Of a stretch of 64,000 nt of DNA, positions 23,137-35,290 are shown piece after piece. Below the pieces are notes generated by a model that had not been told where the DNA came from, made no database searches, and saw nothing but the letters and a program-made list of their open reading frames with translations. The stretch is from NCBI RefSeq assembly GCF_003473485.1, contig NC_053043.1, forward strand, positions 16,459,001 through 16,523,000. The letters run 5' to 3'. The position numbers were made by a program, and so were the translations under genes. The DNA comes from Medicago truncatula (lineage: Eukaryota > Streptophyta > Magnoliopsida > Fabales > Fabaceae). How positions within the stretch are numbered: the first letter of the stretch is position 1; the number at the start of each line of letters is the position of its first letter.

Positions 23137-23445
23137 ATGGGTTGGAAGACAACATGCATGTGTAGACTTGACAGAGTTTCACCATTTGTGGAATTATGTG
23201 TCGGAGTATTTACGATAGGTAGACAGACAATCCTAAAAGTTGTGTCAAGCAAAGTGGTCAAACATGAGAAAATGTGTTCTCACAATCAACATAATTTTAT
23301 ATTGTTTGCTTTTGACATTTTGTTTGGCTCTTTATCATCAGAGGTTGTTGACCTTCTACATAGAGTTCAAATGGTCATGCACAACAATGTCATGTCTCTT
23401 AGGTACATGAATATTATGTTTACGATGATTGTTTTTGCCATCTAA
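23137..23445 (+). pseudogene. Retroelement-like protein remnant (uncertain)
   Basis: This 102-residue frame contains SHNQHNFILFAFD and LHRVQMVMHNNVMS. It resembles a segment repeated in many legume predicted proteins attached to reverse-transcriptase-like genes; that is from memory. There is no start context, intron or partner domain, so it is probably a decayed transposon piece rather than a host gene. Confidence 0.3.
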
Positions 23446-24180
23446 AAAAAGCCTAGTGATGCAGCTTGTTGTCCACTTGCTTCTATTTATATGTAATTAA
23501 TCCTTGAAATATAAAAAATTGGTATTCAAACTCAAAGTCATTGCTATAAATAAAAACCAATATTTAGGTGAGTTAGGTGATAATTACCACAACCAATCAT
23601 TAAAATAATTTTAACTTTAACTATAGATTAGGAATGTTTGGAAGAGTTAATTTAAGTTTATCTTATGACAGAAGTAATTGCGTGAGGATTTGAAAGAGTT
23701 ATGATATGTTATTATTTTATTTTAATCAACTATTTCATATAGCTTATTGTTATAACTTGTTTTTAACTTATGTCCTGTTATATGGTTTGACTGATTCAAT
23801 GGTTCAAGCTAGCATATAGAAAGAAAAAGAAGAAAAAAAAAAGGACCATGTCCACTTGATGAGTAACCCATTCCCTAAGATTTTTCTGTTTAAAAATGGA
23901 AAGAGACTTTCTGTTCCTATCTGAACTTGATCATTACACGTTATTAGAAATTTTCTTACTTATATATAAGTTATATGAAGTTTCACATTGTGTTTCAAAA
24001 TAAAATCACTTCAAAATAGCCACCCTTTTGTGTCCTTTGTGTATGTCTTTAAAATTAAATCTGCTTGAAGATATACACAAAGACTAATTAGCCATAAACT
24101 TATTCATATATGCATCAATAGTCAATTCCATATTACCAATTTGCTATTGTATATTCACTAATATTATTAATATATGCATA
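23446..24180. other. Upstream region of the PADRE gene
   Basis: No coding signal. AT-rich, with A-rich runs near 23820-23845. Confidence 0.4.
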
Positions 24181-24186
24181 TTGAAC

Positions 24187-24196
24187 TATATAAAAG
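24187..24196 (+). promoter_or_regulatory. Putative TATA box of the PADRE gene
   Basis: CTATATAAAAG lies about 110 bp before the ATG at 24307, a normal plant distance for a TATA box with a 70-80-nt leader. Confidence 0.6.
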
Positions 24197-24306
24197 TGCT
24201 ACACTTTGATCCTTCTCCATCAATAACATTCAAAGAAGTAGCTTCCTGCAGGATCCACTGAGATTCAACCCTTGTCGCTTAGACTGGTTTTATTCAAAAA
24301 GCGAAG

Positions 24307-24861
24307 ATGGGAGGGTGTTTTTCTTCAAGATCATCATGCACATCAAAGAAAATCCGTTTGGTTCATCTAAGTGGCTATGTAGAGGATTTTGAGCAACCAA
24401 TTTCAGTTAACCAAGTGATCAATAGTAGAAATCCACCAACTCACTTTGTTTGTACCTCCCTTCAACTTCTTTCATCTTCTTCAAAACCATTGAAAGGAGA
24501 TACACAACTTCAACCAGGAAATGTTTACTTCATGCTACCTTATTCAATTCTACAAGCCGATGTTTCGCCTGTGGATTTGGCTTCGCTTGCGAAAAGGCTC
24601 ACTGCAAAGGCGAAAACTAGTAGATTTGATGAGAAAAAGTCATTGAAAGGTAGTAGTCCTTTGTCAAACCAAGATGCTTTGAGCAGTATTTGGAGTTCCC
24701 CTTCGATGAGTCCTGGAAGAGTTGCGGTGGCTGAACAATATGGTATGACGTATGGAGGACGAAGCACGTGTAGAGGGCGGTTATGGAGACCTCTATTGGA
24801 TACTATCAGAGAGAAGTCATTCAATAGAAGTAATGAATCCGATTTGAAAGAATTTCTTTGA
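24307..24861 (+). CDS. PADRE-domain (DUF4228) protein, N-myristoylation motif
   Basis: Single-exon gene of 184 residues. It starts MGGCFSSRSS, a strong N-myristoylation signal (Gly2) with Cys4 available for palmitoylation, so the protein is probably membrane-anchored. The body has the DUF4228/PADRE pattern: a beta-strand start IRLVHLSGYVEDFEQPISV, then HFVCTSLQLL, then the LQPGNVYFMLPYSIL motif at about residues 72-86. A Ser-rich, basic C-terminal tail follows. The family is plant-specific, and many members respond to stress or pathogens; the biochemical role is unknown. The ATG is the first in frame after the TATA box. Confidence 0.9.
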   Translation: MGGCFSSRSSCTSKKIRLVHLSGYVEDFEQPISVNQVINSRNPPTHFVCTSLQLLSSSSKPLKGDTQLQPGNVYFMLPYSILQADVSPVDLASLAKRLTAKAKTSRFDEKKSLKGSSPLSNQDALSSIWSSPSMSPGRVAVAEQYGMTYGGRSTCRGRLWRPLLDTIREKSFNRSNESDLKEFL

Positions 24862-25931
24862 AGTTTGCACAATCTTGTGGACTAAGGTAATACAAGAGAG
24901 AAAGAAGGCATGTTAGGTTGTTTGATGAATCTATTGATCGAAAGGGAGAAAAGTTGAGACATTTGCTTTTGAATATTTCTTGTGTTTGATTTTTCTGTGA
25001 ATGCTCCTAAAGGTATGATGTAAATGTTTATGATCTTGATATTTCAGTTTGTAGATTTCATGGTAAGTCTTATAAGAATTGGATTCAAGTGAAGTGAAAT
25101 TTTGGAGACATGAATTATCTCACAATCTTTTTAAGACGTGCAATCTTTTACTTAGGTTCTGTTTCGATAATCAACTTGATTAATGCCTTATAGCATAAGC
25201 GCTTATCTTATGTAAGTGTTTATTTTTATTTTTATCATAAGATAAACAAAGTCAAACTTTTTCATATAAGCTATAAGCTGTTTTTATAAGCTATCTTGGA
25301 GATCTTGTGAAAATAAAGTGAAAACATAAGTTGTTTCTATAATCTCTCTTGAACAGTATCATAAGTTCTTTGCCTGTAGATAACTCAGATACATTAATCC
25401 AAAGAAGCCCTTAATTATGTGCTTTGTAATTAAAGATTATGAAGCAATCATATCAAGAGAAATTTCTGCCAGTGAAATCTGTAAGTTTTTTGGTCCCATG
25501 TGAAGTTTTTAGATTGCATGATTAGAATACACACACAATTTATAAATTTTAATGTCCGGTACGATATGTAGTTTAATTGCAGCCATAATATAAAGAATTT
25601 GGAGGTCTTGCAACTGTAATTTCGATCACATCGGCTGCATTTTTCTGCAATATAACAGATTGCGGCATAACCACGTTCCCACGACTATAATTTAAGCCAT
25701 TGGTATGATATTTAAAATCCAAATGAAGTGAAAGGAAAGTATTGAACTCAATATTTTGGGTAGCCAAACTTGTGTTTTGAGAGAAAATTGGTTTCTTCTG
25801 AGAACCAACCAAAATGAGGTATACCACAAGGTAGACAATAATTGTTTAGTTTATAGATAAATCAGCTGGCCTAACTAATGATGACTTTATCAATATTATA
25901 GTAATGCTGAAATGTTAAACTATATGACAAA
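24862..25931. other. 3' flank of the PADRE gene and intergenic DNA
   Basis: Transcript 3' sequence probably extends to about 25080. A minus-strand frame at 25573-25827 has no known domain and no gene-like context. No other feature is seen. Confidence 0.4.
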
Positions 25932-28900
25932 TTACAATGTTACAATAGGAGAGGGTGGGACCCACTTTTGAATAGGTAAACAGTCCCAAGACCCTTCTTT
26001 GCTTTGAGATAGTATGAAATGTTTAGGAACCCAAGTTTCTCCTTTGGACTCTCTTTCTCTTGAGACTTCCCTTTGTTTCTGCTCCACAATTTTCTTTGCT
26101 TCTCTTGCTTTTTCCCAGTCTTTGCTCAAGATGGCTTGGCTTAACGAACTCCAAATAAGAGCCGATTCAGTTGGCCACACGCTCTGATGAAGCAAACAGA
26201 AGAGAATCTCAGACTAAATTCAGAAAGATAAACACATTCGCATTCATATATGAAGAAAAAAAATATGCTTCTGTTTATTGAGCTATCATATGCAAAATAT
26301 ATACATTAAACATCATTGCTCCTCTAATTTTATTTTTCTTTCCAAAATCAAGTCTGCTGCACCGCTTTACTTGATTCTCAAGTAATATAGTACTTCTTTG
26401 TGCACTTGAATGTAGTGCTTCTTTGTGCACCGGAACAGTAGACCCCCAATTCAGGTTAAGGGGCTAAAGGGTCAGTCAATCCCCGTGCGTGGCTTAGGCC
26501 TCCTTATAATGTCAATGTTTCAACGTCGAGTCCGTAACACCAATTTTCAGAGCTATTGTCCGATTTCAAGTCTTGCATGCTCATGATTTTTTCCACAGTT
26601 TGAAGGCGACTCAGTGGGATGAATAGAGTGAATGTATAAACTATTCATGCCTCAACTTTCATGGAATTATAGACTTTTGGTGCACCCGTACACTTTTCAT
26701 TCTCTAAATATTTATACTTCGATTGGAACAAGAGCAATCAAAATTCAATATCTTTGTGCAAGAAAAAGATTCAACTTATACATGTTCCCTAGAAATTCAG
26801 CTAACAGTATAATGCAAACAAATGAAACACGTTCGCGCACATATACACACATATTGCGCATTAGTCGTTACCTCTGCATCCTTGACAGTAGGAGCTTGGA
26901 GCCTTGAAATGACTTCTTTTGCATCATATATCACCCTTTCTTCACCATTACTTGTATCCTTCAGTGTTACAGTACTGCATCATATTATAGTATTAATTAG
27001 GAACATAGTATATACGATATCATCATCAAAGTGTTAAGAATAACAAATCGACAGTTCCACTATTGAGATAAGAAGTGAAAGTTTAAAAGTGAGATACATA
27101 CCTATCCCAGTGACCATTAACTCTAAAGAGAACCTTAGATGTCAGTGAATCAATAATCTTCCCCTTTATTAATCTTCTATTACCACCAAATCCAAAGAAT
27201 GATTGACTTATGTAACTTAACTCGGCCACAAGACCTGTTTCTATACACCTGATGTTGACATTCCCAATCCAATCAACTCCAGTAACAGGAAGAATTCTTA
27301 TAAAGAGATTTGGAGAATTCATTTCATATGTTTCTCCATGATTGAGGAGCCTTAGTTTCCTTTTTCCGTGCACCTGAGCTTCCACTGAAGTACCTACAAT
27401 TTTTTGCATACAAATTTATTAAATCTAGTAAAAATTAAGTTTCTCTTATCACACAAGAGATGACATATTTTTACCATTGAACTTTGCAGCAGGATATTGA
27501 CACCATATGATTTCTATGTTTTCCGTCTCATCAGTTGCATGAAGGGCAGATACAGAAGGATGGTGTAAAACCTGCAAACAATCAAATACAAGAATTCAAT
27601 CATCTATGGAAAATGAGTTTATAAACAGAAGTGTAAAATTTACATAGACATCCAACCATCCTTCGCCATCTTAACAAATTATTCAATGTAAAACTTGTTT
27701 ATAATGCAACAAAATTATTTAAACTTTACGTAAATTTACATTGTCAGTATACATTAGAGGTTTCAAATGGCTTGGCCTAATGAGCCGATCCGATTGGTCT
27801 ATGTTTTAGCATTGGTTCGACTAAAAAAACAGGTAAGCCCGTCCGATTGAACTAAATTTTAACATGGTTTAAACTATAAAATAACCATATATATTGGCGT
27901 CTTTAGTAACTCGAATAGAATATTAGGTCGGGTTGGCTGGCCCATTCAGCCAATAGGTCCACCAATCTGGGAACTTCGGTATACATAATTGTAGGTTAGT
28001 CTAATCTTATTCGAGACGTGTCAGACACTATATATGAGCACTTCTCCCAACTGTGATTCAAACCTAAGTTGGCCAAGTTGTGCGAGTCTTGTCACACATC
28101 AAATTAATCATTTTGTGACCAAACTAAGCATGTATCATAATGGAAAAAACATGTACCTGTTCTAGTAGGACATTAAGATTTCCCTTGGAAACATGATGAG
28201 TTTCTCCAAGAATTGGATTATAAGGAGCAACACCAAAAAGTGGAGGTCTTGTGGTTGATATGCTCCATGCTACAACAGAAATCAGTCTTTCAATTTTACA
28301 CTGCCCAGTGTTACACTTGCTTAGTAAGTCTGAAGATGTGGAATATACTGATTCACCATAGCACTGAAGTTGTGACTTTGGGAAGTTGAATAATGGTGGC
28401 AACTGCACCAAGCAACCAACAACACATTGTTATTTTTTTATGGATCAACTTTCTTTTAGTGGAATCAATCTCTTGTAAATAATATAAAGTACATATATAT
28501 TATCTATAATATGAACATTTTTTTTACAATAATCTATAATATGAACTTAATTATTGTACAAAGCATCACATTAAAATGTTACTGGATAATTATTTAAAAC
28601 TATATTTATCTATAACCATGTTTATGCTTGTGTGCACTTTATTTGTTTCAAAAAAAATGCATGAAAAGGGAAAACTTTGGTGAAAAATAAGATAAATGAA
28701 TTGATTTACTCGACCAAAAAAATGAAAGAAAAATGAGACATATATTACGTTTTATTTTCTCATTTTTCTCTTCGATTTTTTGTTGTATAAATTGGATATT
28801 GCAACTTTGGAAGCCAATCATATCATCTTGTTCAAACATTGTTAGATATTCTAAAAAACTATTTTACTAAATTCTAAACAATATATTTGGTTTTAAAAAG

Positions 28901-31604
28901 AATGAGTGGAAGAAAGTAAACAAAAATATGTACAGGAAAAATAGTGGAAATAAGATATTTTTTTAGTTGTTGGCAAGAGAAAATAAAAGTAAAAATATAA
29001 TTAAAAAAAAACTTTGGCTTTACAGTATTTGATCATGTAAAATATGAGAGAGAGAGAGAGACAATATTTATAAAAGAATTAAACAAATATTACCTTAAAA
29101 AAAAAATTAATTGCATTTTTGACACACTTAATTAATTTCTCAATTCAACCGCTTTAGACTTTTTTTGACCAAAAAATATCCCATTGACCAAAAAAATAAG
29201 GATAATATTAACCAATACCCCGACTTGTTTTTTCTTTTCACCACCGCCGCACGATGACATAGTATCTTGACGTGCAAAAGTAAAAGTTACAAAGTGGAAT
29301 CTCTTAACATAATTTTTTGCTGTGATTTTAGATACCCTGACGCCATACTAAACATACACTAAGATTCAATCCTTAACATATGGTCAAAGGGTCAAACTAC
29401 CAGCCACTTGGGCCATATTTTCTTCATATGATAATTTATAGATTTTGTCAAAAATAACGGTTGTCCTCATAATTTCTTGATTACTTTTATTTAAGATTCA
29501 TATACTATTTCCTTTAGTTCCTATTTCTCCTCTAAACCCAAAAAAAACAGTAAAATTTCCCCTCTTTTTACTCATCCTAAAACATAAGAAATGAAGAAAA
29601 TTTAAACCAAACAAGAAAGAAGAAATGTGTGAAATTAAACTTGCCTGAAAAAGTGTGAGATCAGATCCTGGCCGCACATTCTTAAGAAGACTTAATATAC
29701 GTTGCAATAGATTAGGAGCACTGTAATTTTCCTCTGAATCTGAATCTGAATCATTTCTTAACGAAAATGGCTTCGTCAACACAATATTATTTGCAATTTC
29801 CTGCATTTCCATACAAAAAAAATTGAAGGAATTCACAGATTTGAATATTGTGAATTTGATAATGGATTAGGTGCACAAAATTTCATACAAACAAATAGTA
29901 TTTTACTGGTGGTAATTTATAACCTTCATTCGGTTAAATATCGTAAGTCAATGCACATTGATGGAATTTGTCATAAGCACATGTGTATAATTGACTTCGT
30001 TATTAATTATGTGGACAAATATATCTAATGAAACAAGAAATATTTGATTTCTTACACCTTAAGGATTTTAACGAATTTTGTTTCTTTTATGCAAAATAGA
30101 AAAGATAGACATAAAAAGCGTATAAAGATTGTACCAAGAAAAAAAGCGTGTAAGTGTAACGCACCAGGGCTAATTTTCTATGTTTTTCAATGAGATATCA
30201 GCCGTTTGATCTTAATCAAACAATTAATTTTGGTTTTTTTGGTGGTGAAACAATTAACTTTTCTATTTATGCATATAACACAACTAAAATACGGTAAATT
30301 TATTTTTCTATTTGGGCATATAACACAACTAAAAGGCGGTTGAGTCCTCGTAAGTATATAATTCAGTTGAAATGAACATTGCACTATACATGAACCAAGA
30401 TTCAAACCTCAATTCTCTCTCTGTCACATGCCCCGCTCTTTGGCAAACTAACCCGTTAAATAAATATTTTTTTATTCATATAAATCATAAAAATTCATAA
30501 TTTGATGTTGTTTTATTCACTTTTTTTAAGTGACATGATTTGTTTTTTTTTTTTTTAAATGATTTGTTGTTGTTGTTAAAAAGCTCTCTAAATAATAATT
30601 AACAATAGCACACTTATGACTTTATGTTGTAATCCATGTAATTTCTCAATAAAACAGTAAATGACAATTTTCATTTAAAGAAAATTCACGAACCGGCTCG
30701 CCCCATCATGCTTTTTCAGTAAGTGTATCAGAGTGAATCAATTTAAGGGATCGAGTTTAAAACCTCAACCCAACCCGCTAAAATATTGCATTAAACGGAC
30801 TGATCCTACAAACTCAATCCTTCTTTACCACCCCTTAAATTAGTAGTGACAGGTCTAGAATTTCATTTCAATCCTTGGATTTCTCTTCCTACTTAACTTT
30901 AACACAAAGAAAACTAAATTTAGATTCTTTATTGTTATATGTTCCCTCACACTTCAACGCGGTCAATCACATTGGTAGCTGTTGCATTGAGATTCAAGTA
31001 AATTATTTATTTTATTAACAACCAAAAAAACCGAATTTAAAATCTACACCATATGATTTCAATACAACGGCCATCGACGTGGGTTTACTACGTGAATGTG
31101 GGGGAATGTAGGACTAACAACAAAAAAGGAAGAAAAAAAAAAAAAAAAAGAGTAAAAGCAAGTACTAAATACAATGCTAGCTACATCCAAATTCCTTCAA
31201 CTAGTTTAATGGATGTAAGCACAAAGTCACAAATGGCGGATACATGATGAATTTCAAAGCAAATGTGTATACTATTATTGTATTATTCTTTTCTCAGCGT
31301 TATGTGCACGAAAAGAGAAAAAGGAATCAACTAAAGTAGGTCATTCACATGTGCATTAATATATACAAAAGTAAATCATTATTATAATATCATAATACAT
31401 GTATAAAATAATAATGGAACGATCCACTAGCCACAATCAAACATCGATACGAACAAAAATTAAGGTTGCCGGAATACAGCTTTAAGTTTATTTTTCCGGC
31501 AGAAAATTATATGAAGAAGCTAATAAAAAGGTGCATAGAATAACAGAGAATTTGTATAAAATAGATAAATAAACAGAGAGAAAAGATGAGAAGGTGTGTA
31601 CCAT
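25932..31604 (-). CDS. ORP3-like oxysterol-binding-protein-related protein, copy 1 (diverged signature)
   Basis: Short sterol/phospholipid-transfer protein with only the ORD domain. The seven coding exons are 31602-31604 (just the ATG), 29645-29800, 28157-28402, 27475-27571, 27102-27393, 26872-26974 and 25932-26183, giving 382 residues. Phases are consistent throughout. Family blocks seen: APNLLQR...KNVRPGSDLT, FPKSQLQCYGESVY, GVAPYNPILGETHH and KGNLNVLLEQ. The ORP fingerprint EQVSHHPP reads EQVLHHPS here (residues 134-141): both histidines that contact the PI4P headgroup remain, but Ser and the second Pro are changed. Intron 2 has a GC-AG donor (CTTTTTCAG|GCAAGT). By family knowledge, plant ORP3 proteins sit at the ER and bind sterols. 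It is the downstream member of a tandem pair with the gene at 36745-43942. Confidence 0.9.
29046..29062. repeat. (GA)n microsatellite in ORP copy 1 intron
   Basis: Short GA run inside the intron between exons 2 and 3. No function inferred. Confidence 0.8.
29801..31601 (-). other. Intron 1 of ORP copy 1
   Basis: The 1.8-kb intron directly follows the start codon (ATG|GTACAC) and ends GGAAATGCAG|GAA. A large first intron after a nearly empty first exon is shared with copy 2. Inside are an inexact tandem duplication at about 30235-30340 (CAACTAAAA...TTATTTTTCTATTT) and poly(A) near 31135. No independent gene seen. Confidence 0.7.
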
Positions 31605-32108
31605 GTCTGAAAATAGAGTACTAGAGGATGAAGGAATTAATGAATATTGTTGATGATTTGATATATGAATCAGAAATGAATATATCTAAGATGAGAAGGT
31701 GAATGAATATTTTTTGGTTTAAGAAGGTGAATGAATATTGGTGATGGTTTTTGATATCAAAATTGGAAATTAATACAGATGGAAAAGGTGTTCGTATTTT
31801 CCTTTGCTACTAATAAAACAGGATTCTGGTTATAACAGATCACAGTGAATGCTTTCTTTGTTTTGGTCATTTTTTGCCAACCCCAAACCTCTATTTTTGT
31901 CCTCTTTCTTTGTAAAAATTAGTAAGAAAATAAAAAATTGTTTATTTAAGATAAAATATTATTTCAGTGTTACTACTTTATAGTAAATAAAACGAATCTC
32001 TATATTTAAGGATAGTGAGTAGTGTCATTTGACTTTTTTTTCCTTGTAATTTAGTCAAAAGAAACTTTATGGCTGTGATAAATATAATTGTAATTTTCAA
32101 AAATGGAA
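31605..32108. other. Upstream region of ORP copy 1
   Basis: Leader exon and promoter are expected here. Near 31670-31740 a GAATGAATATT-type motif is repeated. No clear TATA box is chosen. Confidence 0.4.
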
Positions 32109-32895
32109 TCCTACTCTCGTATATGCTATAGTCAAGATTTCACGCATTTAGATAAGGTGATCGATCAATCAAAATTAGGTGATTTAGATTTAAATTTATT
32201 ATATAATTATATTTCAATGTCATTACGTGGACAAGAGACCCTGCTCTCCTATAGGCTATAGTCAAGATTTCATGCATATGGCGAGGTGATCGTTCAATCA
32301 AGATTAGGTGATTTAGATTCGAATTTATTTATATGGTTAATAGTGTTTTATCTCATTGTAATATAGGTCATTTCCGAATTGATCCCCTGTAAAAAATTTT
32401 TTTTTTCAGAATACCCCCCCTAATAGGCCAAACAAAAACGAATTTTTTATTTTTTTTTTTACAAAAAATTTGGTTTTTGTATGACCTATTAGGGGGTATT
32501 ATGGAAAAAAAACTTTTACGGAGGGGTAAATCAAAAAATATATTTTACAGGGGGTAAACCTAAAAATGGCCTATATTACAGGAGGTAAAGCACCATTAAC
32601 CCTTTATTATATAATTATATTTCAACGTCATTACATGGACAAGGACCTGCTCTCCAATAAGCTATAGTCAAGATTTCACGCATTTGGCGAGGTGATCGTT
32701 CAATCAAGATTATGTGATTTAGGTTCAAATTTATTATATAATTATATTTCAACGTCGATATGTGGACAAGGGATCCTGCTCTCCTATAGGTTATAATCAA
32801 GATTTCACGCATTTGGCGAGGTGATCGTTCGATCAAGAATAGTTGATTTAGATTCAAATTTATTATATAATTATATTTCAACGTCATTATGTGGA
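32109..32895. repeat. Tandem array of about 120-bp units, split by a MITE
   Basis: Four copies of a unit (GGACAAGRGACCCTGCTCTC..., then TCAAGATTTCACGCATTTGG, then a TTATATAATTATATTTCAACG tail) start near 32109, 32238, 32640 and 32765. The second copy is interrupted at 32335-32601. Divergence between copies is modest. The minus-strand frame at 32615-32887 is itself repetitive and follows the units. Confidence 0.85.
32335..32601. mobile_element. Foldback MITE inserted in the 120-bp array
   Basis: The ends GGTTAATAGTGTTTTATCT and (inverted) AGGTAAAGCACCATTAACC mirror each other. CCCCCCCTAATAGGCC and GGCCTATTAGGGGG mirror each other closer to the centre. The flanks, TTTATTTATAT and TTTATTATAT, look like one target site with an indel. 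Confidence 0.7.
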
Positions 32896-33918
32896 CAACT
32901 ATCTTTATTATAATTATATTAGTTATTTATTTATGGGTCTTGCTAACAGGGCAATGATTAAGGAAGCCAAAAGTAACATGTTTGCATTGGTTTCGACAAC
33001 ATTTTGACTTTTATAAAGTTAAATTTATCAATTTTTACCATTTTCCAATGTTATATTTCTATTTTTATTCCCTTATCCAATGCTCCAAGGGCAATTGTTA
33101 GCATTTATTAACATTAATTAATTAGTAATCTAATAAAGTAAATCGCTGATTAGATTTCTATTTAGATAATTAATTATATAATTAATTGATATGAACTCAA
33201 TATTGAATCAATATCTGGATGACTCATTAACGGAACAATGTGAAACCCTAATTGGCCATCGCCGATTGTCTACAATAAATCATACACAAGCATATTCACT
33301 ATTCTTCCCGTCCAAAGAGAATTTGAGCCATAAGAATACCAATTGAGGAAAAACTAAATTAGCCACTCCTAACCGTTCTTTTTATTATGGATTATTGCAA
33401 GAAGAACTTTTCCATCCCTGATCCAAATATTTATAATACCTAGTTACTTATAATTCTTGATAGATCAAACATGCTATAGATTCGATAATATTCATGTCCA
33501 TATGTTATATGTTTATTCCTCCAATAAAGTTATGATTATAATTTTAATCTTTATAGATCATGATTTATATTGATGAATTATTAAATTAATTCCAACAAGT
33601 GGTATCAGAGAGAGGATGTTCATGTTTGTTTTATTGAGATTGATCATGATTTATGTCGAAAATTTTATGGGTTTAATGTTCTCTCCTAATTTCAAGCATT
33701 TTAAAACAACAAGCACAAGGTAAGGTCTCATTCCCTCAATTTTTAAATGTTTGGGTTGTAATTTCCTTTATTTGTCATTGAACTTGTTCGGATTATATTT
33801 GCCAAACTAAATTGTTCCTGGTTCAGCTTATATAATCTGAACTGAAACACTAATGTTGTTTTTGGTTTATTGTTGATTTTTGTTAATTGTATGTACATGT
33901 GATGTTGCATGTTTCAGA
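32896..33918. other. Intergenic DNA with an LTR-retrotransposon primer-binding site
   Basis: TGGTATCAGAG at 33600-33610 follows TTCCAACA and looks like a primer-binding site just after an LTR end, typical of LTR retroelements primed by initiator Met-tRNA. The LTR itself may run from about 33240 (TGTGAAACCC) but no partner copy was found. Confidence 0.45.
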
Positions 33919-35290
33919 TATGGACTACATCGACCGCTTTAAACAAGATAGGTTTTCCATGACTGCTTCTGCTAGACGAGAACAACATGAGAGGAATGAA
34001 GCAGAAGGGAGGATGGGCAAGTGCAGAGGCATGAGACACTGTGATGATGGTCGTTAGCCTGAACCCCAACCCGTGCAACACCATATGGAGGAGGTGGTGG
34101 TGGAGGTGGAGAACGCGACTGATGATGAGCAGCCGCGGGTGGGAGGTGAAGGTAGAACCACAACCACTGGATGACTATTCTAGTGGCCCACATGACATGT
34201 TTGTGCTCAAATAGTGCCATCTTCATGTGGTCTATCACATGTCTGACAGAGTACTAAGACTTTACAACTCTTGTACTATTTTTTTTTTATTTTTTTTTAT
34301 GTAAACTGAATGCTATGATTATTTTTATTTATGTAAACTGAATTGAATCATATCATGATATTAATTTTTTGTTTTTTAATTTTTGTAGTAATGCGCGAAT
34401 TTAAAGTGTGTGAACAACAGAAAAAATTCGTAGTCTATACTATAATCAAATTTGGATAGCATGCAAGAATGATGGTTCAAAGATGCCATGCGAGTCAATG
34501 GCCTTCAATGATTCCAAAATGTAAGTTATCATCCTTGACTACGACGTTGTCTGCTTTTTATTGAAAGATTGCACAAGGAGACGTCTAGCTTCCATCTTCT
34601 GATTGGGGAGATCATAGCGACACTTGATGATTTATCATGTTTGTTGCACCTCCCCATCGAGGGTCAGCTCCTAGAACTCAAAGGTCCTCTTTTCATGAAT
34701 GAGGCAGTTTATACGATGGTTAAGTTGATGTGGTTGAGGCTGAGTATCAAGTGAGAAAAAAAGGGTGTTCATGAACGTTTCGGCTGGTTAAGGGCAGATT
34801 TTAAGAAGCGTCTTCAAGAACATGGTGATGTTGAAGAGTTCCACATGAAGTGGGACCAGACTCCCTACATATATCTACTATATTTGGTGGATGTCACACT
34901 CTTCAATGACAAGAGCGTAAACTATGTGGACGTAACAGACCTGAAGTACTAAAGGCATCTAGAGTTGGTTTCCGATTAGGCATGGGAAGCGGCTACCCTC
35001 ACTGATCACATGTATAGGGAGCTTGACAATGGAGCAAATTATAAGACTTTACAGCTAGCTAACACACTCGACCTTGTTACGAGTATACATTATAATGAGT
35101 TGCTTGTTTATTTACATGTTAAACATGTTTTTTTATTCTGATACTGATATGTTGTAGTTTATGCAGGCTTGAGTTTTTCAACATTTTCAGTCAATGAGGG
35201 CTATGGATGATTGGGATGGATATAAGGAAGATTGACACCCATGTGCCATATAAGAGTCAATCAGACTCATTCAGGTCCAATATTTTGGGT
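33919..35290 (+). pseudogene. Plant mobile domain (PMD, aminotransferase-like) pseudogene
   Basis: In-frame pieces on the + strand match the plant mobile domain family: GPHDMF near 34185-34205, then HKETSSFHLLIGEIIATLDD and LLHLPIEG at 34570-34665, then a diverged QACFFQHFQSM segment near 35163-35195. Stops and frameshifts separate them. PMD proteins are carried by MULE and retroelement lineages and were domesticated as MAIL1/MAIN in plants. This one is broken and follows the PBS at 33600, so it may be cargo of a dead element. Confidence 0.65.

Noticed and set aside
25573-25827. 84-residue minus-strand frame next to the ORP gene
   Set aside because: No splice sites link it to the ORP exons and no domain is recognised.
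33972-34238. 88-residue minus-strand frame with a proline run
   Set aside because: Antisense to a GGTGGTGGAGG stretch in the PMD pseudogene.
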